This document shows, piece after piece, positions 28,146 to 36,505 of a stretch of DNA of 64,000 nt. This stretch comes from Chelatococcus sp. YT9 (GTDB lineage Bacteria; Pseudomonadota; Alphaproteobacteria; Rhizobiales; Beijerinckiaceae). The number at the start of each line of letters is the position of its first letter. The first letter of the stretch is position 1. Made by a program: the position numbers and the translations under genes. The notes below the pieces were generated by a model, which saw only the letters and a list, made by a program, of their open reading frames with translations, was not told where the DNA came from and made no database searches. The stretch covers positions 1,360,001 to 1,424,000 of the forward strand of contig NZ_JAHBRW010000001.1 in assembly GCF_018398315.1 (NCBI RefSeq). Direction: 5' to 3'.

Positions 28146-29432
28146 ATGGCACAGCAACACCGCGATAGTCACGGACGGCCGATCGTTGCCGTCACCGGCA
28201 TGGGCGTCGTCACCTCGCTCGGCGCCGGCAAGGAAGAGAACTGGGCCGCCCTGACGGCCGGCCGTTCCGGCATCCACACGATCAGCCGCTTCCCGATCGA
28301 AGGCCTGCGCACAACCATCGCGGGCACGGTCGATTTCATTCCCGTCGAGCCGTTCTGCGCGCCGTTGCTGTCGGAGCAACTCGCCACGCTCGCCGCCGAG
28401 GAGGCCGTGAGCCAGGCTGCGATCGGCGCCGCCGGGGATTTTCCCGGCAGCCTTTTCATTGCTGTGCCGCCCGTCGAAATGGAATGGCCCCAGCGCGAGG
28501 CGTTGGCCAAGGCCTCCGGCCAGGTGGGCGACATCACCTATGCCGATTTGCTCAAGGCCGCTGGTTCCGGCGATTTCAGGGACTGGCACAACCTCTTCTT
28601 GTTCGGAACGGTCGCGGACCGCATCCGTGAGCGCTTCGGCACCAAGGGCTCGCCGATCTCGTTGTCAACGGCCTGTTCCTCCGGCGCGACGGCCATTCAG
28701 CTCGGCGTCGAGGCGATCCGTCGCGGTGAGAGCCAGGCCGTGCTCGCCATCGGCACCGATGGCTCGGTGCACGCGGAGGCGTTGATCCGCTTCTCGCTGC
28801 TCTCGGCCCTGTCGACCCAGAACGAGCCGGCCGAAGAGGCCGCCAAGCCCTTCTCCAAGAACCGCGACGGTTTCGTCATGGGCGAAGGCGCGGCGGCGCT
28901 CGTGCTTGAGGACTATGACCACGCGATCGCGCGCGGCGCGACCATTCTCGGCATCGTGGCGGGCGTCGGCGAGAAGGGCGATGGTTTTCACCGCACCCGC
29001 TCCAGCCCGGGCGGCGCGCCGATCATCGCCGCGATCCGCGATGCCATCGCCGACGCGGGGCTGACGCCCGACGATGTCGACTATATCAACGCTCACGGCA
29101 CGGCGACACCCGAGAACGACAAGATGGAGGCCCTCGGCCTGACGACCGTGCTCGGCGAGCGCATGGCGCAGGTGCCGATCTCATCCAATAAGTCGATGAT
29201 CGGCCACACCCTGACGGCGGCGGGCGCGATCGAGGCTGTGGTGTCGCTGATGACCATCGCCAATGGCCGGCTGCCGCCGACGATCAATTATCGCGTGCCT
29301 GATCCCGCGATCCCGCTCGATGTGGTGCCCAATGAGGCGCGTGATGCGCAGGTGACGCGTGTTCTCTCCAATTCCTTCGGCTTCGGTGGGCAGAACACCT
29401 GTCTGTTGTTCACTGCCGAACCGGTGACCTGA
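28146..29432 (+). CDS. fabF1XL: Beta-ketoacyl-ACP synthase of the VLCFA cluster (FabF1XL-type)
   Basis: The active condensing enzyme of the cluster, elongating acyl chains on AcpXL. All three catalytic residues are present: Cys177 in LSTACSSGAT, the histidine in INAHGTATPENDKME and the histidine in KSMIGHTLTAAGA. The C-terminus SNSFGFGGQNTCLLF is the FabF glycine-rich loop. Length 428 residues is normal. It follows the cysteine-less homologue after 12 bases, so the two could form a heterodimer. Confidence 0.95.
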   Translation: MAQQHRDSHGRPIVAVTGMGVVTSLGAGKEENWAALTAGRSGIHTISRFPIEGLRTTIAGTVDFIPVEPFCAPLLSEQLATLAAEEAVSQAAIGAAGDFPGSLFIAVPPVEMEWPQREALAKASGQVGDITYADLLKAAGSGDFRDWHNLFLFGTVADRIRERFGTKGSPISLSTACSSGATAIQLGVEAIRRGESQAVLAIGTDGSVHAEALIRFSLLSALSTQNEPAEEAAKPFSKNRDGFVMGEGAAALVLEDYDHAIARGATILGIVAGVGEKGDGFHRTRSSPGGAPIIAAIRDAIADAGLTPDDVDYINAHGTATPENDKMEALGLTTVLGERMAQVPISSNKSMIGHTLTAAGAIEAVVSLMTIANGRLPPTINYRVPDPAIPLDVVPNEARDAQVTRVLSNSFGFGGQNTCLLFTAEPVT

Positions 29433-29442
29433 CGCAGATACG

Positions 29443-30204
29443 ATGACAGCCGCCGTCGAACCACAACGCATTCTCGTCACCGGCGGAGCTAAGGGCGTCG
29501 GCGCTGCCATCGTGCGGACACTCGCTGCCACCGGCTATTCCATCGATTTCACCTATCGCAGTTCCGGCGATGCCGCTCACGCACTGGCGCGTGAGCTCGC
29601 GGACACCCATGGCGTGGCCATCAATGCGCTGGCGCTCGACTTGGCCGACACGGCCGCGATCGAGGCCTTCTGCGCGGCTCAGGAAGACACTGCCTATTAC
29701 GGGCTCGTGCACAATGCGGGCCAGCCCTATGATGCCCTGACCGCCGTGATGGCGCAGGACAAGGCCGAGGCGGCCATGCAGGTCAATTTCTGGTCCGTGA
29801 CACGGCTCGTGAAGACCTTCATCCGGCCGATGATCCGCGCCCGCGCTGGCCGCATCGCCGTGATCGGCTCTGTGACCGCGCTTCAGGCGAATGCCGGTAA
29901 CGCCGCTTATGCCGCTTCCAAGGGCGCGCTGCTCAGCTATCTCAGGACGCTCGCGATCGAGAGCGCCAAGCGCGGAGTCACGGCGAACTACATCGCGCCC
30001 GGTTTCATCGACACGGATATGATGACCCCCTATGCCGCCTATCGCGCGCAGATGGAAAAGCAGATTCCGGCCGGCCGCTTCGCGGCACCGGATGAGATCG
30101 CGGGTCTTGTCGCGTTCCTGATGAGCCCGCCGGCCGCCTATGTCACCGGCGCTGTCATTCCGATCGACGGCGGCTTGACAGCCCAGCTTGGTGTCCACCG
30201 CTGA
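29443..30204 (+). CDS. 3-oxoacyl-ACP reductase-like SDR (FabG-like)
   Basis: A 253-residue short-chain dehydrogenase/reductase. The nucleotide-binding motif is VTGGAKGVGAAIVRTLA, the catalytic triad is in IGSVTALQANAGNAAYAASKGAL (Ser, Tyr, Lys) and the C-terminus VTGAVIPIDGGLTAQLG is typical of FabG. It would reduce the 3-oxo intermediate made by the ketosynthase. It lies 10 bases after fabF1XL. As I recall them, the classic rhizobial acpXL clusters lack a dedicated fabG at this spot, so this may be a local addition. Confidence 0.9.
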   Translation: MTAAVEPQRILVTGGAKGVGAAIVRTLAATGYSIDFTYRSSGDAAHALARELADTHGVAINALALDLADTAAIEAFCAAQEDTAYYGLVHNAGQPYDALTAVMAQDKAEAAMQVNFWSVTRLVKTFIRPMIRARAGRIAVIGSVTALQANAGNAAYAASKGALLSYLRTLAIESAKRGVTANYIAPGFIDTDMMTPYAAYRAQMEKQIPAGRFAAPDEIAGLVAFLMSPPAAYVTGAVIPIDGGLTAQLGVHR

Positions 30205-30288
30205 GCCCTAATCCGGGCGGTGCCGGTTGATGCAGGCGGTGTGCCCTGCTACGGATCGCGTCACTCAAAAATCAGGTAGATTGTGACG

Positions 30289-31320
30289 ATGCATTCCATG
30301 CGCGCCCTGCAGCTTTTTGGTGACCGTGACCTGCGACTGGAAGAGGTAGCTGCGCCGCCGCCTCCCGGCCCGGGTGAGGTCCAGGTGCGTGTTCACGCCG
30401 TGGGCCTCAACCACATCGATGTCTGGGGCTTTCGCGGAATGGCCTTCGCCAAGCGCAAGCTGCCGCTCGCCGTCGGGGCGGAGGCCTCCGGCGCCGTCGT
30501 CGCGGTGGGCGAAGACGTGACCCATGTGGATGTCGGGGATCGCGTCGCCATGTATGGCGCGATGACCTGCGGCCATTGCAAGGCCTGCCGGGAGGGTCGC
30601 GACAACCTCTGTGAGAATGTCGGCGGCGTTCTCGGTTTCCACATCGATGGCTTTGCCCGCGATTTCGTCAACATGCCTCAACGGCTTCTCGTCAAGATCC
30701 CCGATGGGGTGAGCTTTCAGGAGGCAGCCTGCGCGCCGGTCGCCTTCGGCACTGTGCAGCACATGCTCTTCGACAACGCCAAGCTCGAACCCGGCGAGAC
30801 CATCCTCGTCCACGCCGGCGGATCTGGCATCGGCACGGCGGCTATCAAGATGGCCAAGGCCATCGGCTGCCACGTCATCACTACCGTCGGTGACGACGAC
30901 AAGGGCGCCAAGGCCAAGCTGCTCGGCGCCGACCATGTGATCAACTACCGCACCGACCGTTTCGAGGGTGTGGTGCGCAAGCTCACCGGCCGCAAGGGCG
31001 TCGACGTAGTGTTCGAGCATGTCGGCGTCGACACCTGGAACGGCTCGCTGCTCTGCCTGAAGCGCGGCGGCCGCCTGGTGACCTGCGGCTCGACCTCCGG
31101 CGTGTCGACCACGATGAACCTGATGCAGCTCTTCCAGCAGCAGTACAAGATCTTCGGGTCCTTCGGCTGCACGCTGCGCAACATCGAGCAGTCGCTGCAC
31201 AAGATGGCGACCGGCATCACACCCGTGATCGACACCGTCTTCGATGTCGTCGACTACGCCCAGGGCCTGGAGCGGCTCGAAAGCCGCAAGGTCTTCGGCA
31301 AGGTCATCGTGACTTTGTAA
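30289..31320 (+). CDS. adh2XL: Zinc-type alcohol dehydrogenase-like reductase of the VLCFA cluster
   Basis: A ~343-residue medium-chain dehydrogenase/reductase. It keeps the structural-zinc cysteines (CGHCKACREGRDNLC), the GroES-like N-domain (VGAEASGAVVAVGEDV) and the NAD(P) site (LVHAGGSGIGTAAIKMAKA). The position between ketosynthases and acyltransferase matches the alcohol-dehydrogenase-like gene of rhizobial acpXL clusters, where an enoyl-reductase role has been suggested. GTG 30283, ATG 30289 and ATG 30298 are all in frame; I chose 30289. Confidence 0.88.
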   Translation: MHSMRALQLFGDRDLRLEEVAAPPPPGPGEVQVRVHAVGLNHIDVWGFRGMAFAKRKLPLAVGAEASGAVVAVGEDVTHVDVGDRVAMYGAMTCGHCKACREGRDNLCENVGGVLGFHIDGFARDFVNMPQRLLVKIPDGVSFQEAACAPVAFGTVQHMLFDNAKLEPGETILVHAGGSGIGTAAIKMAKAIGCHVITTVGDDDKGAKAKLLGADHVINYRTDRFEGVVRKLTGRKGVDVVFEHVGVDTWNGSLLCLKRGGRLVTCGSTSGVSTTMNLMQLFQQQYKIFGSFGCTLRNIEQSLHKMATGITPVIDTVFDVVDYAQGLERLESRKVFGKVIVTL

Positions 31321-31407
31321 CGCGGTCCATGCTCTTGACCCGGCAGCCTGCTTCGGGGAAGTAGGCAGGCAAGAGTTGGTTGGACGGCGCATGCGTCCTG
31401 CCGCGTA

Positions 31408-32388
31408 ATGGCTTGGAGCAGGACGACTTTGACAGCACGACGTCAGACCTCGCTTGGCGGGATCGTTCGGCGATTGGCCTCGCGGGTCGCGGAAGTGACG
31501 ATGATCGGGCTGGTCCGCGCTGTCTTCGCATTGTTCCGCGCGCTGGGTCCGGACCGCTCGAGCGCGTTGGGCGGCGCCGTCGCCCGGGCCATCGGCCCCC
31601 TGCTGCCGGCCCACCGCACGGCGATGACCAATCTGCGCGCGGCCTTTCCCGACAAGAGCGAGGCGGAACGGCGCGCGATCGCGCGGAGCGCCTGGGACAA
31701 TCTCGGCCGCACCGGCGCGGAATATGCTCACCTTTCGGTCCTGTTCGACTACGATCACGACAACCCGCAGCTTGATGCGCGGGTGGAAGTGGACGGCATC
31801 GAGCACTTCATGGCGCTGCGTGACGATGGCAAACCGGGGATCATCTTCTCGGCCCACCTCGGCAACTGGGAGCTGCCGGCGATCTGCGCGGCACGCTATG
31901 GACTGGCGGCAACTGCGGTTTTTCGGGCGCCCAACGATCCCGGCATCGCCCATGTGGTGCATGAGGTACGCAGCCAGACGATGGGCGGGCTTGAAGCTGC
32001 GCGCCAAGGGGCTGCCTTCGCGATGGCCCGTGTGCTGGAAGACGGGGGGCATCTCGGAATGTTGGTCGACCAGCATTTCACGCGCGGCGTGACCGTGCCG
32101 TTCTTCGGGCGGCCCGCGCGGACCAACCCGATCCTTGGCAAATTCGCGCGCCGGTTCGACTGCCCGGTCCACGGGGTCCGCGTGCAGCGACTGCCGGGAG
32201 GGCGCTTTCGCCTGCAACTGACGCCTCCGCTCGATCTGCCGCGCGACAGCGAGGGGCTCATCGATGTGGAAGGCGCGATGGCCGCCATGACGGCCGTCGT
32301 CGAGACGTGGGTGCGAGAGGATCCCGGCCAATGGCTGTGGATGCATCGCCGCTGGCGCCCGCCTGTCGCTGCGCTCAAGGCAACGTGA
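31408..32388 (+). CDS. lpxXL: Lipid A very-long-chain acyltransferase LpxXL
   Basis: An LpxL/HtrB-family membrane acyltransferase that transfers the very long chain from AcpXL to lipid A. The catalytic motif is SAHLGNWELP (H-x4-E), with LAATAVFRAPNDP and LVDQHFTRGVTVPFFGRPARTNP downstream. At 326 residues the length is normal. The N-terminal hydrophobic stretch (TMIGLVRAVFALFRALG) is the expected membrane anchor. The position as last gene of the acpXL cluster supports LpxXL rather than a general lauroyltransferase. ATG 31501 is a possible shorter start. Confidence 0.92.
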   Translation: MAWSRTTLTARRQTSLGGIVRRLASRVAEVTMIGLVRAVFALFRALGPDRSSALGGAVARAIGPLLPAHRTAMTNLRAAFPDKSEAERRAIARSAWDNLGRTGAEYAHLSVLFDYDHDNPQLDARVEVDGIEHFMALRDDGKPGIIFSAHLGNWELPAICAARYGLAATAVFRAPNDPGIAHVVHEVRSQTMGGLEAARQGAAFAMARVLEDGGHLGMLVDQHFTRGVTVPFFGRPARTNPILGKFARRFDCPVHGVRVQRLPGGRFRLQLTPPLDLPRDSEGLIDVEGAMAAMTAVVETWVREDPGQWLWMHRRWRPPVAALKAT

Positions 32389-32437
32389 CTATCGCCAGCG
32401 GCAAATTTGCGTTTGAGTGATGGTGGAAACAGCCTCC

Positions 32438-33205
32438 ATGACAAAAAGATTTGCCCTCTTACCCACCCTTGCCAGCCTGATGGCGCTCTCTTTCCCGGCC
32501 CTGGCAGGGAATGCGCCTCGTGGTGTCGTCGAACTCTTCACCAGCCAGGGGTGTTCCTCCTGTCCTCCGGCTGATGCGCTGTTGCGGGAGCTCGCGAAGG
32601 ACACGAGCATCGTGGCAATCAGCCTTCCCGTCACCTATTGGGATTACCTGGGCTGGAAGGATACGCTCGCCGAAAAAGCCTTCAGCAAACGACAGCGCGC
32701 CTATGCCGAGACGCGCGGTGATGGCCAGATCTATACGCCGCAAGCGGTGATCAACGGATCGCGGCATGCGCTCGGATCGGACCGCAAGAGCATCGAAGCC
32801 GCCATCGCGAACAAGGGCGAAGGTGAGAAGGGCAATATAGACAAGAGCCTTGCCAAGATTGCGCTGACCGTACCGCTCGATGTCGCCGACAATGCCGGGA
32901 CGCTCAGGATATCAGTGCCGCAGGGCCAGACCGGTCAAACCGCTGCGCTATGGTTGCTGGCGGTCTCCCGCAGCCACAACGTAGCCATTGGACGCGGTGA
33001 GAACACGGGGCGCAACGTCGTCTACACGAATGTCGTGAGGCGCATCACCAAGCTCGGAGACTGGTCCGGACAAGCGATGACGGTGGATGTTTCACCGGAG
33101 ACGGCCAGGCCGCCGGGCACCGACGGATACGTCGTCCTGCTGCAGGCAGTTGACAACGGCCGCCCGAGCGTGATTCTCGGCGCGGCCAAAAGCGACGGTC
33201 TTTAG
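32438..33205 (+). CDS. DUF1223 secreted thioredoxin-like protein
   Basis: A ~255-residue exported protein of the DUF1223 family. A signal peptide (MTKRFALLPTLASLMALSFPALA) precedes the mature start GNAPRGVVELFTSQGCSSCPPADALL, where C39 and C42 form a thioredoxin-like CxxC. YTPQAVINGSRHALGSD follows. The fold is thioredoxin-like; the substrate is unknown. I take ATG 32438 as start because the signal peptide begins there; GTG 32417 and ATG 32420 are upstream in frame. It lies 49 bases after lpxXL and could share its transcript. Confidence 0.88.
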   Translation: MTKRFALLPTLASLMALSFPALAGNAPRGVVELFTSQGCSSCPPADALLRELAKDTSIVAISLPVTYWDYLGWKDTLAEKAFSKRQRAYAETRGDGQIYTPQAVINGSRHALGSDRKSIEAAIANKGEGEKGNIDKSLAKIALTVPLDVADNAGTLRISVPQGQTGQTAALWLLAVSRSHNVAIGRGENTGRNVVYTNVVRRITKLGDWSGQAMTVDVSPETARPPGTDGYVVLLQAVDNGRPSVILGAAKSDGL

Positions 33206-33265
33206 CGACCAGGGGGGCGGCGCGCCTCCTCCTCGCGGGGTCGTTCCAGTGCGGATCCCGCAACC

Positions 33266-33913
33266 ATGATGACGTTTCTGCCGTCCACCCCGATCATCCT
33301 GACGTACACGCTCGCCTGCATCGTGCTGTTCGTGACGCCAGGGCCTGACATGAGCTTGATGCTCGCCAAGACCCTGTCAGGCGGCCGTCGCCAGGGCTTC
33401 GCGGCCCTGTTCGGCACCACGGCGGGCTGCTGCGTCCAGACCATGCTTGCCGCACTCGGCGTCTCCGCGCTGCTCGCCGCATCCGTCACCGCCTTCACTA
33501 TCCTAAAGGTGGTCGGTGCGTTGTATCTTCTGTGGCTCGCGTTCGAAGCGATCCGCCACGGGTCCGCGCTGAGCGTGGACGCGAAGCGGGCGGCCAAGCC
33601 GACCCCTTTGTGGCGGACCGCGCTCGTCGGGCTTGGCATCAATCTCACCAACCCGAAGGTCGTTCTGTTCTTTGTGACGTTCCTCCCACAGTTCGTCGAG
33701 GCGACCGACCCCCATGCCTCGGGCAAGCTGTGGTTCCTGGGGCTCTACTTCGTTGTGGTGGCCACGCCCCTGTCGGTCGCGCTGGTCCTGGCTGCGGACA
33801 AGGTGGTCGGAGCCCTGAAGCGGCGCCCCCGGGTCATGCGAACGATCGATTATGGCTTTGCCAGCCTGTTCGGCGCGTTCGCCCTCAAGATGCTGACCGT
33901 GCAGGCGCGTTAA
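33266..33913 (+). CDS. LysE/RhtB-family amino-acid exporter
   Basis: A 215-residue inner-membrane exporter with about six helices. The family start VFFVTPGPDM-like block is LFVTPGPDMSLMLAKTLSGGRRQGFAALFGTTAGC, followed by GINLTNPKVVLFFVTFLPQFV, both characteristic of LysE/RhtB translocators that export amino acids or homoserine lactones. The specific substrate cannot be deduced. It is followed by an intrinsic-terminator hairpin shared with the opposite-strand gene. Confidence 0.92.
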   Translation: MMTFLPSTPIILTYTLACIVLFVTPGPDMSLMLAKTLSGGRRQGFAALFGTTAGCCVQTMLAALGVSALLAASVTAFTILKVVGALYLLWLAFEAIRHGSALSVDAKRAAKPTPLWRTALVGLGINLTNPKVVLFFVTFLPQFVEATDPHASGKLWFLGLYFVVVATPLSVALVLAADKVVGALKRRPRVMRTIDYGFASLFGAFALKMLTVQAR

Positions 33914-33982
33914 GACGATCGACCTTCAGTGAAGGTCCCGCGCTGTGATCCGTAAGCACTGATGAAGCCCGTCTAACTGCCA

Positions 33983-34018
33983 GCATATAAAAAAGCCTGT
34001 CCCGAACAGACAGGCTTT
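33983..34018 (-). terminator. Intrinsic terminator, possibly bidirectional
   Basis: Perfect 10-bp stem AAAGCCTGTC/GACAGGCTTT with a seven-base loop. On the minus strand the stem runs straight into TTTTTTATATG, a good U-tract, so it terminates the small gene at 34072-34386. On the plus strand only TTT follows, giving weaker termination for the LysE gene. Confidence 0.85.
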
Positions 34019-34071
34019 CACACGCACGTGAAATCGGGGCTGGAGGAACAGCGGACACGCTTCCGGCGGAA

Positions 34072-34386
34072 TCAGCGAGCAGACGGGTCTGCCAGCGGCG
34101 GCGTCAGATACACCTTGGGAAACGGGTTGCGCCCCGCGCCGATGCGCGGCGGCAGCGCTTCATACTGGGGCTGCGCGGCGAGCGTGGGCGCCGGGGTGCT
34201 GAGAATGGTGCCAGCGGTAACATAGCCCGAGAGCGAGCCGACCGGCACGACCGTGCCGGGATCGAGGAAGCTGCGCGGCTGGACGCGGATGGTCCGCGGC
34301 TGGCGGCTTTGGGCCTCGGCTGCGGCCGATACGACGAGACCCGTCGCGAGTGTGATTGCCGTCAAGGCGAGTGCCTGGGAGCGCAT
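34072..34386 (-). CDS. Small secreted hypothetical protein
   Basis: A 104-residue product with a clear Sec signal peptide (MRSQALALTAITLATGLVVSAAAEA) and a Pro/Arg-rich mature part with no cysteines (RQPRTIRVQPRSFLDPGTVVPVGSLSGYVTAGTIL...). I recall similar short exported proteins of unknown function in rhizobia, but cannot name a family. It has its own terminator at 33983-34018 and stands alone, consistent with a monocistronic envelope protein. An AT-rich region (34400-34490) upstream should hold its promoter. Confidence 0.75.
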   Translation of the reverse strand: MRSQALALTAITLATGLVVSAAAEAQSRQPRTIRVQPRSFLDPGTVVPVGSLSGYVTAGTILSTPAPTLAAQPQYEALPPRIGAGRNPFPKVYLTPPLADPSAR

Positions 34387-34487
34387 GGGTTACATCCTGC
34401 GGTTCATTTGAACGTGCAGATATTATCTTATACACCGCGATGCAATCCAAAGACGAATATTGTTCACACGCCTTGGAAAACGTCACA

Positions 34488-35426
34488 TTAACGTTGACGC
34501 GGCTTCCAGCCTGAACGGACATTCGCGGTTGTTGCCAGCAGAATGCCGCAGGCAACGGCAAGAAGCCCGACGAGCAGATTCCAGGTCACCGCCTCGTCGA
34601 GAACAAAAGCCGCAAGAAGGCCGGCAACCACTGGATTGAGCGTCACCGTGACGACAACCCGGGTGGGCGTGGTCCGCGCAAGCGCAAAGGCCCAGAGAAT
34701 GAACATGAAGGCACCGCATACCACGCCGAGGTACACGAGTGTCCAGATCCGTGAGGTGGATGCTTGCAGAAGCCCGGTGCGGATGTCCGGAGCCGGCAGG
34801 ACGGAATAGATGAGAAAGAGCGCCAGCACCCCTGCGCCCATGCCGACCGCGCAGAACGACAACGTGCCGGAACGCCTCACATAAGCGCGCGACCAAACCG
34901 TATAGAGGGCCATCGCCAAAGCAGCGCCCACCATGAGGAGATCGCCTCGCCACGCGCCGGCTGGAGCGCCGGGCAGGCCAGACAGAAGCGAAACCGCAAC
35001 GCCCGCAGTTGCGACCAGCACCCCTGCCGTCTTGCGGGGTGTGAGCGGCTCAACCTTCAGGAGCGCACTCACCGCCATCGTGAGGAGCGGCGCCGTCGCC
35101 AATGCAAGAGCAGCGCGAGCCGCCGTCGTGTAGACGACCGAGAAGTTGAAGAGAATTGGAAAGAGGCAGAAGAACAGAACGCCCAGCGCCATGACCGCTG
35201 GCCAGTCCTGCGGCGGCGGCCAACGCTCGCGGTGCAAGATGGCAACCGGGAGCAACACGGCGAAGCCGACGCCGAAACGGATTATCCCGAGCATGAACGC
35301 GCCAACATCCGCCGCGGTGTGGCGGGACGCAACGATCGCTGTCCCGCCGAGAGCGCTCGAGAGAAGCGCCGCTCCAACGCCCGTAGCCTCTTTCACTCGT
35401 ATGCCCCCGGCAACCCTTAAAGTCAT
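34488..35426 (-). CDS. DMT-superfamily (EamA) transporter
   Basis: A ~312-residue permease with ten hydrophobic helices in two EamA repeats: GAALLSSALGGTAIVASRHTAADVGAFMLGIIRFGVGF in the first half and WRGDLLMVGAALAMALYTVWSRAYVRRSG through LNPVVAGLLAAFVLDEAVTWNLLVGLLAVACGILL in the second. EamA members export amino acids, metabolites or drugs; the substrate is unknown. The start is uncertain: ATG 35426 (MTLRVAGGIRVKEATG) is taken, but the frame is open to 35462. Confidence 0.88.
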   Translation of the reverse strand: MTLRVAGGIRVKEATGVGAALLSSALGGTAIVASRHTAADVGAFMLGIIRFGVGFAVLLPVAILHRERWPPPQDWPAVMALGVLFFCLFPILFNFSVVYTTAARAALALATAPLLTMAVSALLKVEPLTPRKTAGVLVATAGVAVSLLSGLPGAPAGAWRGDLLMVGAALAMALYTVWSRAYVRRSGTLSFCAVGMGAGVLALFLIYSVLPAPDIRTGLLQASTSRIWTLVYLGVVCGAFMFILWAFALARTTPTRVVVTVTLNPVVAGLLAAFVLDEAVTWNLLVGLLAVACGILLATTANVRSGWKPRQR

Positions 35427-35552
35427 GAGCGGCAAAGAGCCGCCTGACTCATGAACCATCACTTCTTTTGGCCCTGGAGGGAACGAGCGTCCAGATAAAT
35501 CGTGAAATGGGCTCCGAAGGCGTCTCGGCGGGCAGCCGAAAGCCGCGGCCCC

Positions 35553-36059
35553 CTATTCGGCTGCCTGGATATTGACCGTGCTGACAGCAAGCTTTGTCAG
35601 CTTTTTATCTGTTGCCTTTTCTTCATCAAGATTCTGCTGGAGTACCTTCGCGCAGTCGTCACGACCCAGTTCCTTCGCCCAAGCCACGAGCGTGCCATAA
35701 CGTGTCATCTCATAATGTTCGACAGCTTGGCCCGCCGCGATCAAGGCCGCGTCAAGAACGCGCGGATCATCGACATCCCCGGCGATTTCCTCGGTCTCCT
35801 CGATGATTCCGTCGATCGCCGGACACTCCACGGCCTTTGCCTTCGCACCGTGCATGCGGAAGACTTCCTCGACACGGGCGATATGGTTCTTTGTTTCACC
35901 AAGGTGGGTTTCGAACCCCTTCTTAAGTTCAGCATTGCTCGCCTTCTTCACCATATCCGGCAAAGCTTTAGCGATTTTCTTTTCAGCGTAGTAAATGTCC
36001 TGCAGCGTATGGACAAACAGATCGTCCATCGACTTGATGTCCTTCGCGAATAAACTCAT
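35553..36059 (-). CDS. YciE/YciF-type ferritin-like protein (DUF892)
   Basis: A 168-residue, helix-rich DUF892 protein of the ferritin-like superfamily, a group typically induced by osmotic and stationary-phase stress. Family blocks: MDDLFVHTLQDIYYAEKKIAKALPDMVKKA, HLGETKNHIARVEEVF and AAGQAVEHYEMTRYGTLVAWAKELG, with the Glu/His residues that could bind a di-iron centre. ATG 36059 is favoured by GGAGG five bases upstream; ATG 36071 is also in frame. An EcfG-type promoter lies about 80-100 bases upstream, fitting membership in the general stress response. Confidence 0.92.
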   Translation of the reverse strand: MSLFAKDIKSMDDLFVHTLQDIYYAEKKIAKALPDMVKKASNAELKKGFETHLGETKNHIARVEEVFRMHGAKAKAVECPAIDGIIEETEEIAGDVDDPRVLDAALIAAGQAVEHYEMTRYGTLVAWAKELGRDDCAKVLQQNLDEEKATDKKLTKLAVSTVNIQAAE

Positions 36060-36138
36060 CATATCCTCCATGTATTGGCAATCGACAAGCTCGAGCTGCT
36101 AATGCTGCGGCAAGGCTTATTTAAGAGCTCGAGCGAAT

Positions 36139-36163
36139 AACGCTCGCACGAAAGGCCTGTTCC
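36139..36163 (-). promoter_or_regulatory. EcfG-type general-stress promoter (GGAAC-N16-CGTT)
   Basis: Read on the minus strand, GGAAC (36163-36159), 16 bases, then CGTT (36142-36139). This matches the alphaproteobacterial sigma-EcfG consensus. It is the only credible promoter upstream of the DUF892 gene and lies in a 430-base region (36072-36505) that otherwise holds no gene on either strand. Confidence 0.8.
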
Positions 36164-36505
36164 GAATTAATTTCAACCGACAGAGATTGAATACTGCTCG
36201 GCTCACGTTGCGCCCGCAGCGGGTGCCGTGATGACATTCGATCCATGGGATCCTCGCCCGAGTGTCGCCGACATTCCCTTCCGGGATCTGCACGCGTGGC
36301 GCGCAAACGATTGCTGCGCCTGTCCGGGATGAGGCCACCCTTTTCATGGAACTACGCGTCTTTCTCGTCGACATTCGTTCGACGTCCTTGCAGAATGGAC
36401 GAGTCGAGCAATGGCGAGGCAGGTATTCCGTCAGACATGCCGCGAACAGGCGAATAGACCTGAGGCGGCTTGACCGTTGAATGCAACGGATCTGGAGGGG
36501 GAGGA

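Noticed and set aside
30265-32346. Minus-strand open frame of about 690 codons opposite the adh-like and lpxXL genes
   Set aside because: Spans two well-supported plus-strand genes and the gap between them; no domain seen.
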